Shown piece by piece: positions 37,101 to 44,733 of a stretch of DNA of 59,679 nt. The translations under genes were made by a program, and so were the position numbers. Source of the stretch: Thermoflexales bacterium. GTDB lineage: Bacteria > Chloroflexota > Anaerolineae > Fen-1058. Every line of letters begins with the position of its first letter. Position 1 is the first letter of the stretch. The stretch spans positions 1 to 59,679 of the forward strand of contig JAFGFO010000245.1 in the NCBI GenBank assembly GCA_016931085.1. Direction: 5' to 3'. Under the pieces are notes generated by a model. It did no database searches and had not been told where the DNA came from. It was given only the letters and a program-made list of their open reading frames with translations.

Positions 37101-38858
37101 CGGCTGGAGTGGTGGTACTGGAACGCCAGCCGGCTGATCCCCAACGGCGAGATCAACGAGTTCCCCTTCTTTACCTTTCTGTACAGCGACCTGCACGCGC
37201 ACATGATCGCCTTCCCCCTGACGGTCCTGATGCTGGGCATCGGCCTGGGCTGGGCACTGCGGCGGCAGTGGCGATCGTTCGACGCCGCGTTCAGCCTGCT
37301 GGTGGGCGGCATCGTGGTCGGTGTGGCGCGCGCCAACAACACGTGGGACTATCCCACCTACCTGGCGCTCGCCTTCATCGGGCTGTTTGCCAGTGGCCTC
37401 AACGCCCGGCCTGCACCGCCATCGCCGGCCAAGCGTGTGCGGACGCTCCAGCTCGCCCAGGCACTCCTCAGCGGCGCGTTGGGATTAGCGCTGTTTGGCG
37501 CGGCCTGGGTGATGGGCGGCATCGACGACGTGCCTACCTTTGGATTCGTCGCCATCCTGCTTTTCACCACCGGCCAACTGATGCACCGCCTGTTGGAAGA
37601 TCACACAGGCCCCAACGCCTGGCGTTGGATCGACGCGGCCTACATAGCCGTGATGGGCGTGTCGATCCTGTACTACCACCCCTACACCACGCATTACGCC
37701 ACGGCCTACTCTAACGCAGAGTTGTGGAAGGGGACGCGCACGCCGCCCAACCTCTATCTCCTGATCCACGGCATCTTTTTGTTCCCCATCGCCACTTACC
37801 TGGTTGTCGAGCTGCGCCGGCTGGGGTGGCGTTGGTTCGCGGCGGCGGCCGCCGCCAGCGGCATCTGGCGCGAGACGATCGCGTTCCTGGCCATCCTGGT
37901 CAGCCTAGCCGGTGTCGCCGTGGCAGCCTTGGGCTATGGCGTGATCCTGGTGGCCGGCCCGCTGATGGTCGCGGTGGCCCTGCTCTTGATCCGCCCGCGC
38001 CTGCCGGCGGCTCAACGCTACATCTTGCTGCTGCTGCTGCTCGCCCTGCTGATCAGCTTTGCCGTCGAAGTCATCGTGCTGCGCGGTGACATCGGGCGCA
38101 TGAACACCATCTTCAAGTTTTACCTGCAGGTCTGGATCATCCTGGGCATCGCGGCGGCCGTGCTGATCGGCTGGCTGAGCCAATACGCGGCGCGGCGGTG
38201 GTCGCCCGACACGTGGACGGTATGGCAAGTGGCCATGGCGGCCCTGGTCGTGGCCGGGCTGAGCTATACCCTGTTCGCCACGCGCGCCAAGCTGCAAGAC
38301 CGCTTTGACGCCAGCCTGGGGCCTACGCTGAACGCGATGGAATTCATGACGGTGGCGCACGCCAACGAGCAAGGCCAGGATTACTCCTTCGCCGACGAAT
38401 ACGAGGCGCTGCTCTGGATGCAAGACAACGTCCAGGGCACGCCGGTGGTGGCCGAGTCGGCCGCCGCGCCGGAATATCGCAGCCTGCGCAACCGCGTGAG
38501 CACCTACACGGGGCTGCCGTCCATCATCGGCTACAACTGGCACCAGAAGCAGCAGCGCTCCATCCTTGTGCAAGCGGTGGTCGACCAGCGCGCGGCCGAC
38601 ACGAACGAATTGTACAACACGGTCGAGGCTGGCCGGGCAATGCAGCTCATCCGGCAGTACGACGTGCGCTACGTCATGGCCGGTTATCCCGAGCGCCTGT
38701 ACTACCCGCCCCAAGGGCTGATCAAGTTCGACACCATGGTCCAGGCCGGCCAACTGCGAGTCGCGTTCGCCAACGATGGGGTGACAATTTACGAGGTCAA
38801 AGACCAGACTTCCGAAGTCTCGGAGACTTCGGAAGTCTATTCGAGTGAGGTCAGATGA
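34137..38858 (+). CDS. GT39-like glycosyltransferase fused to DUF2298 (YYY) membrane protein
   Basis: A 1573-residue polytopic protein. Residues 1 to about 690 are a GT39-like module paralogous to the protein at 25569-27461: SKLDWDEGQHLHPDERFL in the first loop, ASRWIYQNVPAGTALGNEHW and VYDHPRVLIYRK are shared. After helices and a linker near 770-790 comes a DUF2298/Chlor_Arch_YYY module (about 800-1570): MGGERPMDFAYLNAVLKS, GQMNYYYFGFVL with the YYY signature, and a second set of about 14 helices. Both modules probably act on polyprenyl-linked sugars; the role of DUF2298 is unknown. ATG has AAAGGG 5 nt upstream. Several linkers (near 36460, 36840-36905, 35370-35400) are encoded by short-repeat DNA, and the C-terminus lies in a palindrome. 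Confidence 0.85.
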   Translation: MSSSKPNSRSSAGSIVSPLLLIVIVAVAAYFRFSKLDWDEGQHLHPDERFLTMVETAIQPIGAPVERLGTPPVGRQKLRDCTAWGGYFDTACSPLNPVNRGHGYYVYGTLPIFLVRYIGEAIDQTDYGEIHLLGRGLSGLADIVTLLLLFATARRLYDEKVALLASALFAAAALPIQQSHYFTVDNFAVMFSAATFYFAVRAQQEGKWLDFAAAGVLLGTAVACKISVWPLAGIVTLATFLWWTGGPRRPLESALFKLALAALLAMLAFRTFQPYAFAGPNFWDIKLDPGWRTTMESIQKLINGEQDAPYAHQWAYRAPVIFSWLNMVVWGMGLPLGLAAWAGWAFVGWQIARKRQSNESDGHQALWRTHLLPWLWATIFFIYQSTQWTKSIRYQLPVYPMFVMFAAYLAVTIKYQISNRNLRNVVAGVVTASVLVGALGWGWGLTRIYARSVTRVTASRWIYQNVPAGTALGNEHWDDGIPLRVDGRDGFLIYRGIEFQNYNEDDANKLPSLISWLSQADYINLTSNRLYSGIPRLPTRYPMTSEYYRALISGELGFEKVAEFSSYITIGPFEFPDQESTEMLGMPNPFDRSSGYIPIFLPPAEEAFSVYDHPRVLIYRKTADFSPEKVAQVLGDFDPEQRVVMLPKQATEAPTALMLEDDAWATQQQSGTWSALYDRNSLLNRYPGLAILAWWLLLSLLGILAWPVIAFAWPGLPDRGWGLARTLGLLVVAYLAWLAASLRVMTFGRGTLLAAAGILVALGLGSAVMLGGRQDSRLRFTNYLSRHWPILLVEELVFAATFALFLLIRYGNGDLWHFYMGGERPMDFAYLNAVLKSVSFPPYDPWFAGGQMNYYYFGFVLVSVPIKLLGTVPALAYNIALPMLAALTAVGAFSVAFNVFQVAGLKLKVLSQEGGKHQASSVKNGVWVGLLAAMFVVLMGNLGELKLIMDALAELGHSDFRSTIPGLAYTASWIRGFGEMIGGRALPVRLEWWYWNASRLIPNGEINEFPFFTFLYSDLHAHMIAFPLTVLMLGIGLGWALRRQWRSFDAAFSLLVGGIVVGVARANNTWDYPTYLALAFIGLFASGLNARPAPPSPAKRVRTLQLAQALLSGALGLALFGAAWVMGGIDDVPTFGFVAILLFTTGQLMHRLLEDHTGPNAWRWIDAAYIAVMGVSILYYHPYTTHYATAYSNAELWKGTRTPPNLYLLIHGIFLFPIATYLVVELRRLGWRWFAAAAAASGIWRETIAFLAILVSLAGVAVAALGYGVILVAGPLMVAVALLLIRPRLPAAQRYILLLLLLALLISFAVEVIVLRGDIGRMNTIFKFYLQVWIILGIAAAVLIGWLSQYAARRWSPDTWTVWQVAMAALVVAGLSYTLFATRAKLQDRFDASLGPTLNAMEFMTVAHANEQGQDYSFADEYEALLWMQDNVQGTPVVAESAAAPEYRSLRNRVSTYTGLPSIIGYNWHQKQQRSILVQAVVDQRAADTNELYNTVEAGRAMQLIRQYDVRYVMAGYPERLYYPPQGLIKFDTMVQAGQLRVAFANDGVTIYEVKDQTSEVSETSEVYSSEVR
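38806..38838. repeat. AGAC-N7-GTCT inverted pair (15-3-15) at gene end
   Basis: AGACTTCCGAAGTCT, spacer CGG, then AGACTTCGGAAGTCT; perfect inverted arms. It encodes the QTSEVSETSEVY tail of the GT39-DUF2298 protein and ends 16 nt before the next ATG. Same 15-3-15 design as 41891-41923. Confidence 0.8.
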
Positions 38859-40126
38859 AAAACCATTCTCTCATCGTCGCACTCAAAAGCCTGCGCGGCA
38901 ACCCACGCGGGTGCGTCTATGCCGAACCCTTGTGGGGTATCCCCTTCCACCTGTACGCCCCGTACGTCTCTGTCTACATGGTGGCGTTGGGGCTGGCCGA
39001 CACACAAATCGGCTTGATTCTCAGCGTCAGTTGGGGCTTCCAGGTCGTCCTGGCCTTGCTGAGCGGCGCGGTGACTGACAAGCTGGGACGCCGTCTGACC
39101 ACCTTGATCTTTGACATCGTGGCGTGGACGGTCCCAGCCCTGATCTCGGCAGCGGCGCAAAATTTCTGGTACTTTCTGGCCGCCGGCATCATCAACAGTG
39201 TCTATCGCATCACGCACAATTCCTGGACCTGCTTGCTGGTGGAGGATGCCGAACCTCGCCAATTGGTGGATATTTACACCTGGATCTATATCGCCAATCT
39301 CATGGTAGGCCTGGTTGCCCCACTGGCCGGGGTGTTGATCAGCATCTTTTCGCTCGTCCCCACCGTGCGCGGGCTGTATCTTTTCGCGGCGTTCATGTTT
39401 ACCGTGAAAGCGCTTGTGACCTATGGGTTGACAGAGGAGACCGCGCAGGGCAAAATACGTATGCACGAAACGCGCGCCCAAGGCATATTCTATATCCTGA
39501 GCGGGTATAAAGACGTTTTATTCGCACTGCTTCGCACCCCGCAGACCCTGTACGCGGCCGGCATCATGCTCGTGCTCAGCATTAGCAACATGATCAGCGG
39601 CAGTTTTTGGGCCATCATCGTGACAGAGAAACTGCACATCCCGGCTGAGAACCTGGCCGCTTTTCCCTTCATCAAGTCCGCCATCATGTTAGCCTTCTTC
39701 TTCGTCGTGATGCCGCGCCTCAACCGCATGCACTTCAAAGCGCCCATGACAATCGGCTTTCTCGGCCTCGTCACCAGCCAAGTGGTGCTGATCACCGCCC
39801 CCGAACTGGGCTATCCCGCCCTGGTCTTGAACGTTTTTCTGGACGCGTGCAGTTACGCCGCCGCCGGGCCGCTCGTAGACCGCCTGATCGTGCTAGCCAT
39901 CGACGCGAAGGAACGCGCCCGCATTCAGTCAATCCTGTTCGTGGGCGTTATCCTGCTCACGTCACCGTTTGGCTGGATTGCCGGAACGCTCTCAGACATG
40001 AACAAAGATTTGCCGTTTATTCTCAACATCGTCCTGTTTGCGATCGGCGCGGCATTGGCCTACCTGGTAGGCTCACAAAAAAGCCTGGCGACCGAAACGG
40101 CCGCGGCCGAGGCGGCGGGAGCTTGA
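38855..40126 (+). CDS. MFS transporter
   Basis: A 423-residue protein with about 12 helices. The TM2-TM3 loop TDKLGRRLTTLIFD is a clear motif A (D-x-x-G-R-R). ATG overlaps the TGA of the upstream gene (ATGA), so the two are translationally coupled. It may export or take up a small molecule linked to the glycan locus, but substrate and direction are not visible. Confidence 0.83.
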   Translation: MKNHSLIVALKSLRGNPRGCVYAEPLWGIPFHLYAPYVSVYMVALGLADTQIGLILSVSWGFQVVLALLSGAVTDKLGRRLTTLIFDIVAWTVPALISAAAQNFWYFLAAGIINSVYRITHNSWTCLLVEDAEPRQLVDIYTWIYIANLMVGLVAPLAGVLISIFSLVPTVRGLYLFAAFMFTVKALVTYGLTEETAQGKIRMHETRAQGIFYILSGYKDVLFALLRTPQTLYAAGIMLVLSISNMISGSFWAIIVTEKLHIPAENLAAFPFIKSAIMLAFFFVVMPRLNRMHFKAPMTIGFLGLVTSQVVLITAPELGYPALVLNVFLDACSYAAAGPLVDRLIVLAIDAKERARIQSILFVGVILLTSPFGWIAGTLSDMNKDLPFILNIVLFAIGAALAYLVGSQKSLATETAAAEAAGA

Positions 40127-40563
40127 TGACCACGAAATTGAAGCGAGAATATCCGGACGCTCCCATTGTCACCGTCGGCGCGGTGGTGTTCAACGGCGAG
40201 CGCGTGCTGTTGGCCCAGCGCAACAAGCAGCCCAGCCAGGGCGCGTGGACCTTGCCCGGGGGCGCTATCGAGGCGGGTGAGACGATGCGCCAGGCCGTGG
40301 AGCGCGAGGTGAACGAAGAATGTGGCCTGGTTGTGCATGCCGGGGAGGTGGTCGACGTACTGGACTATATCTTTCACGATCAAGCTGGCAGGCTGCGCTT
40401 TCACTACGTGGTGATTGATATCGCCTGCCGCTACCTGGGCGGCGAACTCAACGCCGGCGACGACGCGGCCGAGGCGCGCTGGGTGCACCCGGACGAGTTC
40501 GATGCGCTGAACGTGCCGCCCCACGCCCGCGCCGTCATTGCCAAAGCGAAGAGTAAAACGTAA
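40126..40563 (+). CDS. Nudix hydrolase
   Basis: A 145-residue Nudix protein with an intact Nudix box G46-x5-E52-x7-R60-E61-V62-x-E64-E65-x-G67-L68. The beta-strand VGAVVFNGERVLLAQR and the GQ-less GAWTLPGGAIE are like ADP-ribose or NADH pyrophosphatase-type and MutT-like members. It overlaps the MFS stop codon by one base (TGATG). Specific substrate unknown. Confidence 0.88.
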   Translation: MTTKLKREYPDAPIVTVGAVVFNGERVLLAQRNKQPSQGAWTLPGGAIEAGETMRQAVEREVNEECGLVVHAGEVVDVLDYIFHDQAGRLRFHYVVIDIACRYLGGELNAGDDAAEARWVHPDEFDALNVPPHARAVIAKAKSKT

Positions 40564-40570
40564 AAAGCGC

Positions 40571-40600
40571 TTGCCAAAATGAGCTTGACGGGTGTACAAT
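40571..40600 (+). promoter_or_regulatory. Promoter of the flavodiiron protein gene
   Basis: TTGCCA (40571-40576), 18-nt spacer, TACAAT (40595-40600), 63 nt upstream of the chosen ATG. Confidence 0.6.
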
Positions 40601-40663
40601 ATCCTCATCGTTGGGGTGCAGTGAAATAACGGGCCATCAGAATGGCCTAGAAAGGAAATGCTC

Positions 40664-41836
40664 ATGAAACCAAGACAAATACGTGCAGGTGTTCAATGGA
40701 TGGGGGCGGTGGACTGGAATCGCCGCCTGTTCGATTTTCTGATCCCACTGCCAGACGGCACCAGTTACAACGCTTATCTCGTGCAGGGGACGGAAAAAAC
40801 CGCCTTGTTGGACGCCGTCGACCCGACCATGGAAGACCTCCTGATGCAGCAGTTGGCGGGTGTGGAGCGCGTCGACTACCTTGTCTCGCACCACACCGAG
40901 CAAGATCATTCAGGGACCATCCCGACCGTCCTGGCCAAGTACGACCAGGCTGTGGTCGTGTGTACTCCCAAAGCACGGGAGCTACTGGTCGATCATCTCG
41001 GCATCGCGGCCGAGCGGATCAAGACGGTCGAGGATGGCGAGACGCTTTCGCTCGGCGGCAAGACGCTCCGTTTCGTTCACACGCCCTGGGTTCACTGGCC
41101 TGAGACCATGGTCACTCACCTCCCCGAGGATCGTATCCTGTTCTCGTGCGACTTTTTTGGCTCGCACCTGGCCACCTCTGACCTGTACGTCGGCGACAAC
41201 CCCCTCATCTACGAAGCGGCCAAGCGCTACTACGCCGAGCTCATGATGCCCTTCCGCAAGATCGTGCAGAAGAATATGCAGAAGGTGCGCGCGATGGAGT
41301 TCGACCTTATCGCGCCCAGCCACGGCCCAATCTACGATCGCCCCGGATGGATCCTGTCCGCTTACGAGGACTGGATCTCGGACCGGGTCTCGAACACGGT
41401 GGTCCTGCCGTACATATCGATGCACGGGAGCACCGAGGCGATGGTCAATTACCTTGTCGCAGCATTGGTAGAACGCGGCATCAAGGTGCACAGGTTCGAG
41501 CTATCAACCACCGACGTAGGCAAACTGGCGATGGCGCTCGTCGATGCCGCCACGCTGGTGATCGGAACACCCACCGTCAACGTCGGCCCCCATCCCAACG
41601 TGGTTTCAGCCACTTACCTGGTCAACTTGCTGCGCCCTAAATTAAAGTACGCGGCCATCATCGGTTCCTACGGGTGGGGCACCAAGGTAGCCGAGCAGAT
41701 CTCGGGCCTGATCCCCAATCTCAAGGTCGAGATGCTGAGCACGGTGTTGTGCAAGGGCCTTCCGCGCGCGGAGACCTTCTCGGCCCTCGAGGCCCTGGCA
41801 GACGCCATTCAAGAGAAGCACGCCGCTCTTTCCTGA
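40664..41836 (+). CDS. Flavodiiron protein (FprA-type O2/NO reductase)
   Basis: A 390-residue A-type flavoprotein. The N-terminal metallo-beta-lactamase-like domain has the diiron motif H77-x-E79-x-D81-H82, then HTPWVHWPETM, DFFGSHLA and PSHGPIY with the remaining His and Asp ligands. The C-terminal flavodoxin domain (about 245-390) binds FMN (PYISMHGSTEAM). There is no C-terminal rubredoxin module. These enzymes reduce O2 to water and/or NO to N2O in anaerobes and so protect against oxidative or nitrosative stress. The start at 40664 gives AAAGGA a 7-nt spacing; an ATG two codons earlier is too close. Confidence 0.93.
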   Translation: MKPRQIRAGVQWMGAVDWNRRLFDFLIPLPDGTSYNAYLVQGTEKTALLDAVDPTMEDLLMQQLAGVERVDYLVSHHTEQDHSGTIPTVLAKYDQAVVVCTPKARELLVDHLGIAAERIKTVEDGETLSLGGKTLRFVHTPWVHWPETMVTHLPEDRILFSCDFFGSHLATSDLYVGDNPLIYEAAKRYYAELMMPFRKIVQKNMQKVRAMEFDLIAPSHGPIYDRPGWILSAYEDWISDRVSNTVVLPYISMHGSTEAMVNYLVAALVERGIKVHRFELSTTDVGKLAMALVDAATLVIGTPTVNVGPHPNVVSATYLVNLLRPKLKYAAIIGSYGWGTKVAEQISGLIPNLKVEMLSTVLCKGLPRAETFSALEALADAIQEKHAALS

Positions 41837-41890
41837 TAGAACACGAGAGCGTCGCCAGGAAGCGGCACGATCCTCACCAGGCACGAGAAT

Positions 41891-41923
41891 AGACCCTAAA
41901 GGTCTTAAAGACCTTTAGGGTCT
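41891..41923. terminator. AGAC-N7-GTCT inverted pair (15-3-15) between convergent genes
   Basis: AGACCCTAAAGGTCT, spacer TAA, then AGACCTTTAGGGTCT; perfect arms. Sits 54 nt after the flavodiiron gene and 30 nt before the end of the convergent permease gene, so it could terminate both. Same repeat family as 38806 and 6732. Confidence 0.75.
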
Positions 41924-41953
41924 GGCAGTAGGGGCTATTTTCGGAACAGCGCC

Positions 41954-42847
41954 TCACAAATCGCGCCGGCCGAAAACCAGCACAGCCACGCTCAGCATCG
42001 CCAGGCTATACAACACGGCATACACGATCATGGCGGTGCTGGGCACTGAAGCAGACGCAAAGGGCGTGATGCCAAAGTCGCGTGAGAGGGGCGACTGCAT
42101 CTCGTAGGCTGCCCGCCGCCACAAAGCCTCGCTGGGCAGCAGCAGGCTGCTGACGATGCCGATATTGACCGCCGTCTCGTTGCGCAGGTACGAGCCGATC
42201 TGCTCGATCCACCCGCCGATGAAGGCCAGGCTGTACAGCCCAAAGGCCAACACGCCGTTGGCCAGGGTCGACAGCCACGTGCCCCCCATCAGGCTGACGC
42301 TCAACATCACCAGTGCCTCCAACACCATCAACGCCAGGCCAGGCGCGACGCGCGGCGGGAGGATGCCCGACAGGGCATAGGTGATCCCAATCACCCCGCC
42401 GGCCATCAACAGGACGTACAAGGTCAACATCACAGCAAAGCCCAGCCACTTGCCTACCACCACCTGGTAACGGCTCAGCGGCTTGGACACCACCGTCTGG
42501 ATCGTGCCAGAGGTGATTTCACCCGACAGCGTATCCACCGAGGTCAGCACCGTCATCATCACCACCAGGAAATTGACCACGTACAGGCCGGCCATCATCA
42601 TAAAGTTGAGCATCTCTCTGATCACTGCTGTGTTGGTTCCCATATCCGCGCGAACCTCGCGGTTGATATAGTAGAGGCCGATCCCGTACAGGATCAAAAA
42701 GGCCGCGCCCAGGCCCAGGGCCGCCCACAGGATCTTGCGGCGCAATGCCTCTTGAAAGGTCAAAACCGATATCACGCCAATGGGACCCCATTGTCTACTG
42801 GCATCCCATTTCCTAACGACATCCTGTTTCCTGACGACATTTTCCAT
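41954..42847 (-). CDS. ABC-2 type permease (NosY/COG1277-like)
   Basis: A 297-residue membrane protein with six helices; the segment TLSGEITSGTIQTVVSKPLSRYQVVVGKW (read in parts: SGEITSGTIQ and KPLSRYQVVVGKW) is the hallmark of COG1277 permeases. Works with the ATPase encoded just upstream; substrate unknown. ATG at 42847 overlaps the ATPase TGA (ATGA), with GGAGG 6 nt before. The first residues contain a tandem VVRKQD/VVRKWD coded by an 18-nt direct repeat. Confidence 0.85.
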   Translation of the reverse strand: MENVVRKQDVVRKWDASRQWGPIGVISVLTFQEALRRKILWAALGLGAAFLILYGIGLYYINREVRADMGTNTAVIREMLNFMMMAGLYVVNFLVVMMTVLTSVDTLSGEITSGTIQTVVSKPLSRYQVVVGKWLGFAVMLTLYVLLMAGGVIGITYALSGILPPRVAPGLALMVLEALVMLSVSLMGGTWLSTLANGVLAFGLYSLAFIGGWIEQIGSYLRNETAVNIGIVSSLLLPSEALWRRAAYEMQSPLSRDFGITPFASASVPSTAMIVYAVLYSLAMLSVAVLVFGRRDL

Positions 42848-43770
42848 CACAGTCCTCCGTCCGTCCCCACCACCTGCAAGAACAAGTCTTCCAGGCTGAG
42901 TTTTTGCGGCGTCATGGCGTACAGCTCCCCACCCTGCTCGACGATCCAGGCGGCGATCGCCGGCAGCTTGCTCTCGTCGTCCACAGCCAGGTGGACGTGT
43001 TGGCCGTCGTGGCGCACGTCTCGCCCCCAGCGCGCCAGGCCCTCGATCAAGGCTGGCGAGGCGTGACCCAGGCGCAGCGTGACGCTCGTCTCGCCGTCCA
43101 CCAGCCGCTGCAGCTCGGCCACCCGCACCACGCTGCCCTGCTTGATAAAGGCGACCCGGTCGCAGGTGATCTCGACCTCGCTGAGCAGGTGCGAGTTGAG
43201 AAACACGGCGGTGCCGCTAGCCTTGAGCTGGCGAATGATGTCGCGCACCAGGCGGCGGCCCACCGGGTCAAGCCCCGAGGTTGGCTCGTCGAGGAAGACC
43301 AACTCGGGCTCGTTGAGCAGCGCCTGGGCCAGGCCGATGCGCTGGAGCATGCCCTTGGAAAACGAGCGGAGTTTTTTGGCGCGGTGCGGTGCCAGGCCGA
43401 CCAGCTCCAGCAGCTCGTTCACCCGCTTTTCCAGGCTGGCAGCCGGTATGCCGTACATGCGCCCGTGCGTGCGCAAGAACTCGGCCGCTTCTAACCACTC
43501 GTGAAAGCGGAAATGCTCGGGCAGAAAGCCGACCTTGGCGCGGGCACGCGGGTCGCCCGGCGCGTGCCCCATCACGCGGGCCGTCCCGCCGCTGGGCGCG
43601 ACCAGCCCCAGCAGCATCTTGACCGAGGTGGTTTTGCCGGCGCCGTTGGGTCCCAGGAAGCCAAACACCTCCCCCGGCCCCACCTCCAGGCTGAGATCGC
43701 CCACGGCCAGCTTGTCGCCGTAGGCCTTGCACAGGTTACGCGTTTCAACCACGCAGGACTTGTTCTCCAT
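42847..43770 (-). CDS. ABC transporter ATP-binding protein
   Basis: A 307-residue ATPase with Walker A GPNGAGKTT (40-48), signature FSKGM (137-141), Walker B LVFLDEP (157-163) and SHLLSEVE switch region. It belongs to the DrrA/NatA-like group of exporters and has a C-terminal extension (about 215-307). First gene of a two-gene operon with its permease. GAGGTG precedes the ATG by 5 nt. Confidence 0.9.
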   Translation of the reverse strand: MENKSCVVETRNLCKAYGDKLAVGDLSLEVGPGEVFGFLGPNGAGKTTSVKMLLGLVAPSGGTARVMGHAPGDPRARAKVGFLPEHFRFHEWLEAAEFLRTHGRMYGIPAASLEKRVNELLELVGLAPHRAKKLRSFSKGMLQRIGLAQALLNEPELVFLDEPTSGLDPVGRRLVRDIIRQLKASGTAVFLNSHLLSEVEITCDRVAFIKQGSVVRVAELQRLVDGETSVTLRLGHASPALIEGLARWGRDVRHDGQHVHLAVDDESKLPAIAAWIVEQGGELYAMTPQKLSLEDLFLQVVGTDGGL

Positions 43771-43815
43771 GACAACACCTCTAGTTGGCTTGCCCGTTAT
43801 CCGGTTTCTAACCAG

Positions 43816-43844
43816 TTGACTTGCGCCTGGCTTTGCGCTATACT
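43816..43844 (+). promoter_or_regulatory. Strong promoter upstream of the methyltransferase gene
   Basis: TTGACT (43816-43821), 17-nt spacer, TATACT (43839-43844). Very similar to the cofD promoter, including TTTGCGCTATACTATGC. The leader would be about 100 nt and contains a CGCATA-G-TATGCG palindrome near 43918. Confidence 0.8.
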
Positions 43845-43930
43845 ATGCTCCACCCGGGCGAATTTTGAATTTTTGGGACTAGCTACACAGGTCAAAAAAG
43901 TCCAAATCTCGACCGCGCATAGTATGCGAT

Positions 43931-43936
43931 ATTATA
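43931..43936 (-). promoter_or_regulatory. Extended -10 promoter for the ABC exporter operon
   Basis: Minus strand TGGTATAAT about 160 nt upstream of the ATPase ATG. No -35 recognised. Shares TATAATATCG with the -10 region at 46743. Confidence 0.4.
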
Positions 43937-43949
43937 CCACAGAGGAACC

Positions 43950-44711
43950 ATGATTATCCACCAAGACACCTTCGATAAACTAATTGACGAAGCCTGGAAC
44001 CACGACTTTTCAGGCTGGGATTTCTCTTACCTGTCCGGACGGATGCTCGAAAGCCCACTTTCCTGGGACTATCGCCAGCTTGTCCTGGAAAAGATCAAGA
44101 CAGTAGATTCGCTCCTGGACATGGACACGGGTGGGGGAGAGCTTTTGGCGTCGTTATCACCGCTGCCTCGACAAACGTACGCCACCGAAGGCTACCCGCC
44201 TAACGTCCCGATCGCCAGGTCTCGCCTGGAAGCGTTGGGAGTAAGAGTGCTCGACGCCCTGGCCAGCGTTACTTTGCCCTTTGGCGACAACTCGATTGAC
44301 CTGGTCATCAACCGGCACGGGGGGTACCTGGCATCCGAAGTCCACCGGATCCTGAAGCCGGGCGGAAGCTTTATCACGCAGCAAGTTGGGGGCAAAAACA
44401 ACATTGGATTGAACGAGATGTTGCAAGAGCGCGTCGAGTTCGAGCATTCGGATTGGAGCCTCGATTACGCCAGTCGCCAACTGGAAGAAAGCGGTTTTGC
44501 CATAGTCGACCAACGAGAGGAATATCCGAAGGCAGAATTTACCGACATCGGGGCGGTGGTCTATTATCTCAAGGTGATCTCCTGGCAAGCGAGCGATTTC
44601 ACGGTCGAAAAGTATTACGACAAGCTGGGGAAAATTCACAACATCATCGAAGAGACTGGCAAGTTCACAGTGACGAGTCACAGGTTTTACATCGAGGCCC
44701 AGAAGACATGA
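43950..44711 (+). CDS. Class I SAM-dependent methyltransferase
   Basis: A 253-residue methyltransferase. Motif I is DSLLDMDTGGGELLASL, with acidic EGYPPN, then VTLPFGDNSIDLVINRHGGYL and RILKPGGSFITQQVGG. This pattern (GGGE, HGGY, QQVGG) occurs in a group of small bacterial methyltransferases of unknown substrate. GAGG lies 5 nt before ATG. Promoter at 43816-43844. First gene of a probable three-gene unit. Confidence 0.82.
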   Translation: MIIHQDTFDKLIDEAWNHDFSGWDFSYLSGRMLESPLSWDYRQLVLEKIKTVDSLLDMDTGGGELLASLSPLPRQTYATEGYPPNVPIARSRLEALGVRVLDALASVTLPFGDNSIDLVINRHGGYLASEVHRILKPGGSFITQQVGGKNNIGLNEMLQERVEFEHSDWSLDYASRQLEESGFAIVDQREEYPKAEFTDIGAVVYYLKVISWQASDFTVEKYYDKLGKIHNIIEETGKFTVTSHRFYIEAQKT

Positions 44712-44733
44712 TGCCTTTGCAGAGAGGGTGTCT

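Noticed and set aside
40664..41836. Flavodiiron protein as a plain metallo-beta-lactamase or as an RNase J/Z relative
   Set aside because: The H-x-E-x-D-H diiron motif plus a C-terminal flavodoxin domain identify the A-type flavoprotein family.
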